Origin: JBCBSZ01 sp039185015
GTDB lineage: Bacteria; Actinomycetota; Acidimicrobiia; Acidimicrobiales; Poriferisodalaceae
Reading direction: 5' to 3'
Length of the DNA: 64,000 nucleotides
NCBI GenBank assembly: GCA_039185015.1
Contig: JBCDAU010000029.1
Coordinates: 1 to 64,000 of the forward strand
Part shown: positions 16,110 through 23,531 of the stretch, in pieces
How the letters are laid out: the number at the start of each line of letters is the position of its first letter
Numbering within the stretch: the stretch's first letter is position 1
The notes under the pieces: generated by a model
The model's database searches: none
The model's input: the letters and a program-made list of their open reading frames with translations, nothing else
Told to the model about the DNA's origin: nothing
Position numbers and translations under genes: made by a program

Positions 16110-16115
16110 AACCTA
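16110..16115 (-). promoter_or_regulatory. -10 box of the hydrolase-WS/DGAT operon (leaderless)
   Basis: On the minus strand TAGGTT lies 6 nt before GTG 16103 with no Shine-Dalgarno. The divergent MTHFR-like gene starts 66 nt away. Confidence 0.45.
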
Positions 16116-16181
16116 GGTCGGCGGCGACGCTGCGCGTCCAGCTCGTCGTGGCGGCGCCTACCCAGGTGCGACGATGGGCCC

Positions 16182-17201
16182 GTGGCGGATCTCGACGTCT
16201 TCGACTCGGCGGACGTGTGCCCGAAGCACATGACCCACGGGCCGTGCGGTGACGTCCGCCTCGACGGCTCGTGCGAGGTGCCCGGCGTGCGGTGCCCGTT
16301 CGTCGAGGCGGCGACGGTCCCGTGGCTCGGTACGAGTCCGGCTCGTCGCGAGCTACCGGAGTGGCTGCAACAGGACCGCGTGATCCTCGTCGACTTCCCG
16401 GATCCGGGACCCGACGCCGGAGGCGACGCCGCTCGCCGCGCCGCTGCCTCACTCGCCGACGTGATCGACGCCGCCCTCCTCGGCGACTCGAACTGGGCGC
16501 GCGTGCGATTCCCGCCCTCCTACCGGGCGTCGCTCCTGCTGTCGGAGGGGCTGCGGCCCTGGCCCGGGATCAACGCCCGGGATCGCAACGCCGTCGCCCT
16601 CGAAGGCGAGATGGCGGCGCTCGCCGATCTCGGCGTCGAGGTCGTGCACTGCGTGACGGGCAACCACCCGGTGTCGGGTCATCGGCCGGAGGCGACGCCC
16701 GTCTTCGAAGTGGACTCCACCCAGCTCGCGGCGATGGCCACTGACGCCGGTCTGGTCTGCTCGGTCGCGGCGAGCGCGCTCGCGGTGCCCGTCGAGCGGC
16801 GGCCGGCTCGGGTCGCCGAGAAGGTGCGGGCCGGCGCGTCGCTCGTGATCGTCGACAGCCTCCCGGACACGGCGCTCCTCGGTGACTTCGTCGCCAAGAT
16901 CATCGAGCGCAGCGACCACACGCCTGCGTTCCTGTGCGTCGTGCCGGTGCCGACTTCGGCCGACGATCTCGATCGCCTCGCGAAGTACCCGAACGCCGTC
17001 GAGCCGCCCGGCTGGCGCGACGCCCTCGACGCCGCCGTCGACCCGGAGAGCCTCGGCATCCGCCTCGCCGCCGAGCTCGCCGACTCGATCCTCGACGTCG
17101 ACGGAGTGTCCGGCGTCTGCCTCGGCCTGACCGCGGGTGACGCCTCCTCGCTCGAGGCCGCCGTCTCCCTCACCGCGGTCGCCCGGCACCTGCGAGGCTG
17201 A
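16182..17201 (+). CDS. Methylenetetrahydrofolate reductase-like protein with N-terminal Cys domain
   Basis: A 339-residue protein. The N-terminus CPKHMTHGPCG ... DGSCEVPGVRC has four cysteines (13, 22, 31, 38) and matches the zinc-type module seen in MTHFR C-terminal proteins (normally a separate chain or at the C-terminus). From about residue 110 the chain resembles the MetF TIM barrel (NARDRNAVALEGEMAAL, then HCVTGNHP, like the folate-reductase 'CLTGDHP' turn). It probably takes part in one-carbon (folate) metabolism, but the FAD-site residues are too diverged to call it MetF. GTG 16182 is the first start after the divergent operon. Confidence 0.75.
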   Translation: MADLDVFDSADVCPKHMTHGPCGDVRLDGSCEVPGVRCPFVEAATVPWLGTSPARRELPEWLQQDRVILVDFPDPGPDAGGDAARRAAASLADVIDAALLGDSNWARVRFPPSYRASLLLSEGLRPWPGINARDRNAVALEGEMAALADLGVEVVHCVTGNHPVSGHRPEATPVFEVDSTQLAAMATDAGLVCSVAASALAVPVERRPARVAEKVRAGASLVIVDSLPDTALLGDFVAKIIERSDHTPAFLCVVPVPTSADDLDRLAKYPNAVEPPGWRDALDAAVDPESLGIRLAAELADSILDVDGVSGVCLGLTAGDASSLEAAVSLTAVARHLRG

Positions 17202-17286
17202 CTCCACAGATCGGGTGCAACCGATCCGGGTCCTCGCGACCCGTAGCCATCGAACGGGTCCGGGGACTGGTGGCTGGGAGGCAGCG

Positions 17287-18345
17287 ATGGTGGGAACACG
17301 AGTCCTCGGGCTCGTCGCCGTTACGTGCATGTTGTCGGTGGGGTGCAGCGGTGGTGGCGATGGGGAGGGAGGCGATCGCGCAGCCGCCGCCCTGGCCGAG
17401 TCGACGACGAGTGTCGGTGGGGCCACCTCGGAGCCGGCGGTGCCGCCGGCGGCCGACGTGTCGTCGACGACCACGGTGGAAAACCTCGCGCTCCCCGCAC
17501 TGCCGACGAGTGCAGATCCGTGTGTGACCCCGGCTGCTCATCGGGTTGGCAGGGTTGCTGCTGAGTACGGGTTCGAGTTCGACGGCGAGGTGCGTCCGGT
17601 GGGGATCCGCATGCTGGATCCGGTCCCGTCGCAGCAGACCGTCTGGGTGGTGTTGCACGGCGCCGGCCTGACCTGGCACGAGCAGCTCGGCTTCATGGAC
17701 GATGTCATCGACATCATCGGTGACGAGTCCGCCACGATCATCGTGCCGCAGGCGAGTGGCCAGTCCCCCTTCTGGAGCGCCAGCCCGACCTTCAACCCCG
17801 ACTACGTCGGCGAGCTCTTCCGCGTGCTGGAACAGAGCATCTGCCTGGACGGTGGGGTGGTCTTGGCCGGAACGGGGCAGGGCACACTTGCGGCCGCGCA
17901 GGCGTACTGCGAGGCCGAGCTGCCAATCGACGCGCTGTACTTCAACCTCGGCATGGTCAAGATGGAAGAGTGCGCGCCAGCGGAGGCCGTCCCGCTGTTC
18001 ACGCTCGACGTGCTCGAGTTCGTCGAGGGCGTCGGGAACCACTGGGACGGCAGCTGGGACCCCCCGGTACAGCTGGAACAGGCGCTGACGGGCGGCATCC
18101 GCTCGACGCCGGAGGACCTGTCCGTCTGGGCCGAGCTGTACGGCTGCGCTGACGACGCGGTCGAGGAGACCAGCGACGTCGCCTCGGAGTTCAGTAGCCG
18201 GCAGACCATCAAGCTCTCGCACCGCGACTGCGCCGCACCGATCGTCGCCTACGGGGTGCCCAGCGCCGCGTTCGAGCAGCCCACGCTGTTCGGCAGCGCG
18301 CTCGCGGGGATCCGTGACGAGCTCGTTGCAGTGCTGGGGCCGTGA
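17287..18345 (+). CDS. Secreted lipoprotein with alpha/beta-hydrolase fold
   Basis: A 352-residue lipoprotein. The signal peptide ends in LSVGC (residues about 14-18), then a Ser/Thr/Gly-rich linker. The rest resembles PHB-depolymerase-type hydrolases (VWVVLHGAGLTWHEQLGF, IIVPQASGQSPFW). The nucleophile elbow, normally GxSxG, reads GTGQG, so the serine appears to be Gly and catalysis may be lost. Seven cysteines include the lipidated one. GGGAGG (17276-17281) lies 5 nt before ATG 17287. The stop overlaps the sigma-factor GTG by 4 nt, so the protein is part of that operon and may be a sensor or cargo of it. Confidence 0.75.
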   Translation: MVGTRVLGLVAVTCMLSVGCSGGGDGEGGDRAAAALAESTTSVGGATSEPAVPPAADVSSTTTVENLALPALPTSADPCVTPAAHRVGRVAAEYGFEFDGEVRPVGIRMLDPVPSQQTVWVVLHGAGLTWHEQLGFMDDVIDIIGDESATIIVPQASGQSPFWSASPTFNPDYVGELFRVLEQSICLDGGVVLAGTGQGTLAAAQAYCEAELPIDALYFNLGMVKMEECAPAEAVPLFTLDVLEFVEGVGNHWDGSWDPPVQLEQALTGGIRSTPEDLSVWAELYGCADDAVEETSDVASEFSSRQTIKLSHRDCAAPIVAYGVPSAAFEQPTLFGSALAGIRDELVAVLGP

Positions 18346-18869
18346 GGAGCGAGTCCACCACCGGCGGTCCTGCTGCGCCGCGGGCACCCGTCGAGGCCGT
18401 AGCGGAGCAGGAGGCCGGGCTCCGGGCGCTCTTCGCAGGGGAGTACGAAGCGATGGTGCGACTTGCCTTCGTCTTGGTCAACGACCGGCATGACGCCGAA
18501 GAGATCGTGCAGGACGCCTTCGTCGATCTGCAGGCCCGGTGGAGCGCCGTGCTCAACCCCGGCGGCTACCTCCGCACTGCGGTGGTGAACGGCGCCCGTC
18601 GACGGGGCCGACGAGAGCGACGACGCAGTGACATCCTCCACCGCTTCGAGCGGACGATCGTCGGTGAAGCGGCGAGCATCGATGTCTATGACCACACGCT
18701 CGATGCATTGGAAGTCCTTCCCGAACGGCAACACACCGCGCTCGTGCTCGCCTACTACGTGGGTCTGAGCTCGAGCGAGATCGCCGAGGTCCTCGGGTGT
18801 CGTCCAGGCACTGCCAAGTCACTCGTCCACCGCGGTCTGCAGCGGCTTCGCAAGGAGATGGACCGATGA
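18342..18869 (+). CDS. ECF-type RNA polymerase sigma factor (SigE-like)
   Basis: A 175-residue sigma factor. Region 2 includes FAGEYEAMVRLAFVLVNDRHDAEEIVQDAF (about 29-60), and region 4 includes the HTH LSSSEIAEVLGCRPGTAKSLVHRGL near the C-terminus. It would direct RNA polymerase to a small regulon, likely including its own operon. GTG 18342 overlaps the lipoprotein stop, and its TGA overlaps the next ATG by 4 nt. The downstream membrane protein is the best candidate anti-sigma factor. No promoter motif for it was identified. Confidence 0.9.
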   Translation: MRSESTTGGPAAPRAPVEAVAEQEAGLRALFAGEYEAMVRLAFVLVNDRHDAEEIVQDAFVDLQARWSAVLNPGGYLRTAVVNGARRRGRRERRRSDILHRFERTIVGEAASIDVYDHTLDALEVLPERQHTALVLAYYVGLSSSEIAEVLGCRPGTAKSLVHRGLQRLRKEMDR

Positions 18870-19807
18870 GCGAGTTCCCCGACGCTCCTCGCCTCGCCGA
18901 GGCGTTGCAGCGGCAGGCCCAGTCCATCCAGATCGATCCGGCGGAGCGAGCAGCGGCGGAGGAGCGTCTCCTCGGCGGAGATGTCACCGTGCTGCGTCTC
19001 CGCTCAGAGTCGCCTGTCGGCCCGCCGCGCCGCAACCGGTCGCTCGCGCTCGTCGCCGCCGCGCTCGCCATTGTTGTGGTCGCAGCCCTGCTGCCGCAGC
19101 GAGACAGCGGGACGGGCGAGGTCGCGACCGAACCACCCGAATCGGTCGACGAGTCTGCGGTGGTACTCGGCCTGCCATCCCTTGTGCCCGGGCACTGCCA
19201 GGCGCTCGACGGCGCAGTGCGTCGGTACTCGGTCGGAGGCTCCGAGGTGCTGGTCGGCGGGACCTATCTGTCCGCGATCGACGCGCGGTCGGTCGTGGTC
19301 CTCGTGCCTCCCGGTCTCCCTGGGGGTCGACAAATGGTGCTTGACGGGCTCGCCGATCAGGATGTGATCGCGTACGTCGTCGACGCCGGAGAGGAGATCC
19401 GGCCAGTGCTCGAAGAGCTCGTGCCCATCGCGTGTGGGCCGGGTCGACAGCTCGTCGATCTCGGCACCGGACGAGCCTCCGAAGTGGCCTGTCTCGATTA
19501 TGGCGGCACCGGCTTCGCCGGCTTCGTCTTCGTCGGTCCGACCCAGCCACCCGTCGGCTGTATCACCAAGCAGTTCACCTTGGTTATCGACGACGAACCG
19601 TTGGCCGACGAGCCTGGCTGGCTCGACGTCTACGGCTGCGACGGTGGGTCGGTCTTCGGGCTCGACGACGAACGGAACGTCCGGAAGACCTACTACGACT
19701 GCGACTCGCAGCTGTTGTTCACCGACACCGAGTCGGACCCGCTGGAGTCGACCTTCAACGGCGAGCCCCTGCTCACCTTCATCCGCCGCAACGTCGGGTT
19801 GAACTAG
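18866..19807 (+). CDS. Membrane protein, probable anti-sigma factor
   Basis: A 313-residue protein. The cytoplasmic N-terminus (about 1-55) has a helical region (DAPRLAEALQRQAQSIQIDPAER) that could bind a sigma factor; no ZAS zinc motif is present. One membrane segment lies at about 57-75 (LALVAAALAIVVVAALL). The remaining 235 residues would be outside, with six cysteines and no recognised domain. Its ATG overlaps the sigma stop (ATGA), a layout typical of sigma/anti-sigma pairs. The function as anti-sigma is inferred from position and topology only. Confidence 0.7.
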   Translation: MSEFPDAPRLAEALQRQAQSIQIDPAERAAAEERLLGGDVTVLRLRSESPVGPPRRNRSLALVAAALAIVVVAALLPQRDSGTGEVATEPPESVDESAVVLGLPSLVPGHCQALDGAVRRYSVGGSEVLVGGTYLSAIDARSVVVLVPPGLPGGRQMVLDGLADQDVIAYVVDAGEEIRPVLEELVPIACGPGRQLVDLGTGRASEVACLDYGGTGFAGFVFVGPTQPPVGCITKQFTLVIDDEPLADEPGWLDVYGCDGGSVFGLDDERNVRKTYYDCDSQLLFTDTESDPLESTFNGEPLLTFIRRNVGLN

Positions 19808-19841
19808 GCGCTCCACCACCCTCGCCTGCGAGGCTGGCGGC

Positions 19842-21029
19842 GTGACGGGGGTCAAGGGGGCCGAGGTCGACTCGGCGCGCGGGTGGTTGGTGACCGCCGC
19901 CGCCGTCCTGTCGATGTTCACCGTCTTCGGTGTGGCCTACAGCTTCGGGGCCTTCTTCGAGGAGATGGCCGACGAGTTCGACGCCGGCAGCGGTGCGACC
20001 GCCCTGGTGTTCTCGATCACCATCAGCGCCTCCTTCGCATTGGGCCCGATCACCGGGCGCTGGGCCGACCGCTTCGGCCCACGGCCGGTCCTCCAGATCG
20101 GCGCAGCGAGTCTCGCCGTCGGTCTCCTCGCGACGACGGTCGTGCCGAACCTCGTGCTGGGCTACGTCACCTACGGCATCGGCGTGGGGTTCGCCGTGGC
20201 CTGCGGCTATGTGCCGATGGTGTCGACCGTCGGCGGCTGGTTCGTCCAGCGCCGCACGCTCGCTCTCGGCGTGGCCGTCGCCGGCATCGGACTCGGCACC
20301 CTCATCGGCAACCCGGTCGCCGCAGCGCTGATCGATGCGACCACGTGGCGGACCACCTTCGTGGTCTTCGCCGTCGTGGGAGCGGGCCTCATGCTCGCTG
20401 CCTCCAGCGTCGCCGTGCCCGGCCCGGCGGCGGTCCCGAGTGCTCGCCCCCGAAGCCTGCGCGAGCTGCTCCGCATCGAGGACTTCGCCCGCCTGTACGG
20501 GTCGAGCCTCCTGATCACCTTCGGCCTGTTCGTGCCCTTCGTCTTCCTCGCCACGTACGCCGAAGACGAGGGCATCGGCGAGGTCGCTGCCGCAGCCCTC
20601 GTCGGGGTGATCGGCGCGTCGAGCGTGGTCGGCCGACTCGGGCTGGGGGCCCTCGCCGGCCGCCTGGGTGAGCTGCGGCTCTACCGGATGACGGTCTTCG
20701 TGATGGCCGTGTCGCACCTGATCTGGCTCGTCGCCGGCGCGAGCCATGCTGCCTTGATCGCCTACGCCGTCGTTCTCGGCGTCGGCTACGGCGGGTTCAT
20801 CGCCATCTCGCCCGCGGTCGTCGCCCAGCGCTTCGGGATGGAGGGCATCGGCGGGGTGCTCGGTGCCGTCTACACCTCGGCGGGCATCGGTGGCCTCCTC
20901 GGCCCGCCCATCGCCGGCGTGCTCATCGACCGCTCGGGATTCTCGACTGCGATCGTGTTCGCGACGGTGATGAGCGTTGCCGGCTGGTCGCTGCTGCTCC
21001 GCTTCGGCCGGTCGGCCCCGGCGCAATAG
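19842..21029 (+). CDS. MFS transporter (MCT/OFA-like)
   Basis: A 395-residue major facilitator with 12 predicted membrane segments. GPITGRWADRFGPRPVLQIG is the loop 2-3 signature, and GRLGLGALAGRLGE repeats it in the second half. The overall pattern resembles monocarboxylate/oxalate-type (OFA) transporters. GTG 19842 is preceded by GAGG within a small CCTCGC/GCGAGG palindrome (19823-19836). The ArsC-family gene starts 11 nt after its stop, so arsenic-related transport is possible but unproven; arsenite exporters normally belong to other families. Confidence 0.85.
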   Translation: MTGVKGAEVDSARGWLVTAAAVLSMFTVFGVAYSFGAFFEEMADEFDAGSGATALVFSITISASFALGPITGRWADRFGPRPVLQIGAASLAVGLLATTVVPNLVLGYVTYGIGVGFAVACGYVPMVSTVGGWFVQRRTLALGVAVAGIGLGTLIGNPVAAALIDATTWRTTFVVFAVVGAGLMLAASSVAVPGPAAVPSARPRSLRELLRIEDFARLYGSSLLITFGLFVPFVFLATYAEDEGIGEVAAAALVGVIGASSVVGRLGLGALAGRLGELRLYRMTVFVMAVSHLIWLVAGASHAALIAYAVVLGVGYGGFIAISPAVVAQRFGMEGIGGVLGAVYTSAGIGGLLGPPIAGVLIDRSGFSTAIVFATVMSVAGWSLLLRFGRSAPAQ

Positions 21030-21032
21030 AGT
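21027..21032 (+). promoter_or_regulatory. Possible leaderless -10 box of the ArsC-family gene
   Basis: TAGAGT overlaps the MFS stop codon and lies 8 nt before ATG 21041. The only Shine-Dalgarno candidate is a weak AGAG, so either leaderless translation from this box or readthrough coupling from the MFS gene is possible. Confidence 0.35.
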
Positions 21033-21040
21033 TCGAGTCG

Positions 21041-21403
21041 ATGACGGTCACGATCTACCACAACCCCAACTGAAGCTCGTCGAAGCGTGCCTTGGCGGTC
21101 GCCGAGGAGCAGGGCAACGAGGTCGACGTCGTGCGGTACCTGAAGGAGCCGCCCGATCGAGGGACCCTGGAACGCATCGTCGAGATCCTCGAGGATCCGG
21201 TCGAGGACCTGGTCCGCAAGGACTCGGTCTTCAAGAAGCTCGAGCTCGACCCCGACGACTTCGTCGGCGATCCGAGCGCCGTCGTCGACATCCTCGAGGC
21301 GCACCCGAAGCTGCTGCAGCGGCCGGTGCTCGTCTCGTCCGACGCGGCGATCATCGGCCGTCCGGGCGACCGGATCGGCCCCTTCCTCGACGCCGCCTCG
21401 TAG
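21041..21403 (+). CDS. ArsC-family protein with in-frame TGA at the active-site Cys (candidate selenoprotein)
   Basis: The frame ATG 21041 to TAG 21403 gives 120 residues if TGA 21071-21073 is read through. The N-terminus is MTVTIYHNPN-(TGA)-SSSKRAL. In the ArsC glutaredoxin-type family this is HNPxCxxS, so TGA replaces the catalytic cysteine (residue 11; Cys12 in E. coli ArsC). The rest is intact: YLKEPPDRGTL, LRKDSVFKKL (V/L variant), HPKLLQRPVLV and IIGRPGDRIGPFL keep the family arginines that bind oxyanion. No other stop interrupts the frame. A hairpin with a GGUC loop follows the TGA. Selenocysteine is the leading reading, and TGC-to-TGA nonsense mutation the main alternative. The MFS gene is 11 nt upstream. 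Whether it acts on arsenate or is an Spx-like regulator is unknown. Confidence 0.7.
21076..21121 (+). promoter_or_regulatory. SECIS-like hairpin after the in-frame TGA
   Basis: CCTTGGC (21090-21096), loop GGTC (21097-21100) and GCCGAGG (21101-21107) form a 7-bp stem with one G-U. An outer CTCGT/ACGAG pairing (21076-21080 with 21117-21121) can extend it. The loop begins 23 nt after the TGA and holds adjacent G residues, as bacterial SECIS elements do. High GC makes hairpins common, so this supports but does not prove the call. Confidence 0.5.
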
Positions 21404-21544
21404 GACCGGCGCCGCGGAGTTGCGCGGCTGTCGTCGGTTCGTCGGTTCGGACGTGGGCGCGCCCACACCAGTGTGGGTTCCACGTGACGCGGGCGCGTTC
21501 GTGGCGAGACCCACGGAGTCGATGGTGGGCGGAGCAGGTGGCTC

Positions 21545-21593
21545 CCAGTGGTGCTCTCGGAGGTCCTCATCGCAGGACCTCCGGAGCCACTGG
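21545..21593 (-). terminator. Hairpin between convergent ArsC and acyltransferase genes
   Basis: GGAGGTCC (21559-21566), an 8-nt loop and GGACCTCC (21575-21582) form a perfect stem. It extends imperfectly to CCAGTGG (21545-21551) with CCACTGG (21587-21593), ending 2 nt from the acyltransferase stop. It likely ends transcription from both sides. A separate 16-bp palindrome, CCCACAC-CA-GTGTGGG, lies at 21462-21477. Confidence 0.55.
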
Positions 21594-21595
21594 TG

Positions 21596-22711
21596 TCAGC
21601 CCGCTGACGAGGCTGACCGCTCGTCGGCCAGGCGGCGATGGGCGACGTCACCGACCCGGAGCACCCACTCGAGCGGGCCGCGCCCGACGTAGCGCCGCCA
21701 GACCAGCGCCACCACCGTGAAACCGGCGATGATCGCCGCGCTGTACCAGTACTCCTGGACGATGTCGGTCTCCTCACGCGGCCACCCCCGGTCGTGCAGC
21801 AGGACGTGGAAGACGTAGAAGGTCAGGGCCATCTGGCCGAACACGATCGCCGGATGCAGCAGGCGAGGCCCCACGCGTGCGACGAGCAGGCACAGGCCGA
21901 CCGCGGCCAGGGACGTGCCGGTCGCCCCGAGCACCCAGGCCGGCATGTCCGAGTGGCCGGCCGCATCGAGGAGACGGCTCGGTTCGAACGTGCCGTCCTC
22001 GGCCCACGGCTCGGCGTCGATCCGACCGACCCACCAGCGGGCACCGGGGTAGCCGATGAGCGCGAGGACGACCCCGGCACCGAGCAGCCCGACGGCAGTG
22101 CGCACCTCGCCGAGCGGGAGGCGGGCCACCCACATGCCGACGAGGAAGAACGCCAGCGTCGGGAGCACCGGGTAGTAGCCGTTGAGCAGGAGGGTGGAGC
22201 CGAGCGCTCCGAGCTCGTCGATGCCCACCCATCCATCGGTGGTCGGCAGGTCGGGTGCCAGGGTCTGTGCGGTGATCCCGCCGACGATCATCACGGCCAC
22301 CGCCGAGACGAGGAGGCCGGACGTGGGCAGTCGACGGAGGACGATGGCGAGCAGGAAGAACACGCCGTAGTACTGCAGGATCACGGCGATCGCGAGGCTG
22401 TACTCCTGCAGCACCAACCCGGCCGGGAGCAGCAGCGCCGCCCTGGTCGCGAGCGCGACGTCGGGCGCGGGCGAGCGCCGGGTGAGGAACTCGACGCCGA
22501 CGCCGCCGAGGAGCACGAACAGCGGCATCGCCCGCCCGTTGGTGAACAACTTCACCGACGATCCGAAGCCACCGTCGGGGTCGGCCTCGACGAAGTGGGC
22601 GATCACCATGCCGACCATGGCCAGGGCGCGGGCGAGGTCGATCCCGATCAGGCGACCGGGCCGGTCGGCGGCCGGTGTGTCGGCCGGAGCCTCGGTGGCG
22701 AGTGCGACCAC
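21596..22711 (-). CDS. Membrane acyltransferase-like protein (DUF418/heparan-glucosaminide type)
   Basis: A 371-residue polytopic protein with about 10 hydrophobic segments. The N-terminal GIDLARALAMVGMVIAHF is the signature of the DUF418/DUF1624 and heparan-alpha-glucosaminide N-acetyltransferase-like group. The C-terminal part (FGQMALTFYVFHVLLHDRGW) matches the DUF418 end. Such proteins are thought to transfer acyl groups across the membrane onto surface molecules; the substrate is unknown. GTG 22711 is the start (MVALATEAP). A TACAAC box lies 6 nt upstream, an imperfect leaderless -10. It is convergent with the ArsC gene. Confidence 0.75.
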   Translation of the reverse strand: MVALATEAPADTPAADRPGRLIGIDLARALAMVGMVIAHFVEADPDGGFGSSVKLFTNGRAMPLFVLLGGVGVEFLTRRSPAPDVALATRAALLLPAGLVLQEYSLAIAVILQYYGVFFLLAIVLRRLPTSGLLVSAVAVMIVGGITAQTLAPDLPTTDGWVGIDELGALGSTLLLNGYYPVLPTLAFFLVGMWVARLPLGEVRTAVGLLGAGVVLALIGYPGARWWVGRIDAEPWAEDGTFEPSRLLDAAGHSDMPAWVLGATGTSLAAVGLCLLVARVGPRLLHPAIVFGQMALTFYVFHVLLHDRGWPREETDIVQEYWYSAAIIAGFTVVALVWRRYVGRGPLEWVLRVGDVAHRRLADERSASSAG

Positions 22712-22746
22712 GCCACCGTTGTACCGGCCGCGGTGTCAATCTGGGA

Positions 22747-23520
22747 TCAGGGCCGGTGGTCCGCCAGGAAGTCGACCAACGACCGGGGCCGACGCCCGAG
22801 CACGCCTGTCAGTGCTGCGGTCGAGCCGACCAGGCCGCTCTCGTCGTAGAAGCGGAACATCCTGACCAGGTCGTCCGGGGCGTCCGGCCAGTCGTCGGGT
22901 GCGACCCGCTCGACCGACGCGCCGATGCGCTCGGCGACCTCGAGGTGGGTCACCCCCGCCTCACCACACAGCTCCCAGGTCGCGTGCACGTGCCGGTCGG
23001 CGAGCACCGCCGCGGCCGCCGCACCCACGTCGCCGAGATCGACCATGGCCAGCGGTTGCGCCGGGTCGTACGGCAGGCGGAACCGACCGTGCTCGTCGGC
23101 CTCGGCGAGGAACGGCAGCAGGTTCTGGAGGTAGGGGGCCGGCTGGAGGATCGTCCACGCGACGTCCGGAGCGGCGCGCAGCATCGCCTCGACCCGTGCC
23201 TTGCGCCAGTGGTGCGGCATCGCCTCGATCGAGGGAGCGAGCACGGAGTGGAACACGAGCCGCAGCCCGTGCCGGCGGGCGGCAGCGAGGGCGTGCGCCC
23301 CCATCAGCTCCTCGTCCGGCGACAGGTTCGGGGCGAGGTGGTAGAGCGCATCGGCCCCATCGCCCGCGTCGAGCAACGTCGTCGGGTCGCTCAGGTCGCC
23401 GTCCGCTCGGCTGAGGCGTCGGGTGTCCCACCCGGCCGCGTCGAGCGCATCGGCCACCGCCCGGCCCGTCTTGCCCGACGCTCCCGACACGACGACGCTG
23501 GGACGGCCGGGACTGCTCAC
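22747..23520 (-). CDS. NmrA-like NAD(P)-binding protein
   Basis: A 257-residue atypical SDR. VVVSGASGKTGRAVADAL is the Rossmann glycine motif (GxxGxxG) near residues 7-24. The body matches NmrA/HSCARG-like proteins (LQPAPYLQNLLPFLAEADEHGRF, and the DLGDVGAAAAAVLAD block). No catalytic YxxxK is obvious, so it may be a redox sensor or an isoflavone-reductase-like enzyme. GTG 23520 is the best start; longer in-frame readings are arginine-rich. Its start lies 11 nt from the ATG of the divergent serine hydrolase. Confidence 0.75.
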   Translation of the reverse strand: MSSPGRPSVVVSGASGKTGRAVADALDAAGWDTRRLSRADGDLSDPTTLLDAGDGADALYHLAPNLSPDEELMGAHALAAARRHGLRLVFHSVLAPSIEAMPHHWRKARVEAMLRAAPDVAWTILQPAPYLQNLLPFLAEADEHGRFRLPYDPAQPLAMVDLGDVGAAAAAVLADRHVHATWELCGEAGVTHLEVAERIGASVERVAPDDWPDAPDDLVRMFRFYDESGLVGSTAALTGVLGRRPRSLVDFLADHRP

Positions 23521-23531
23521 GAGGGGACAGC

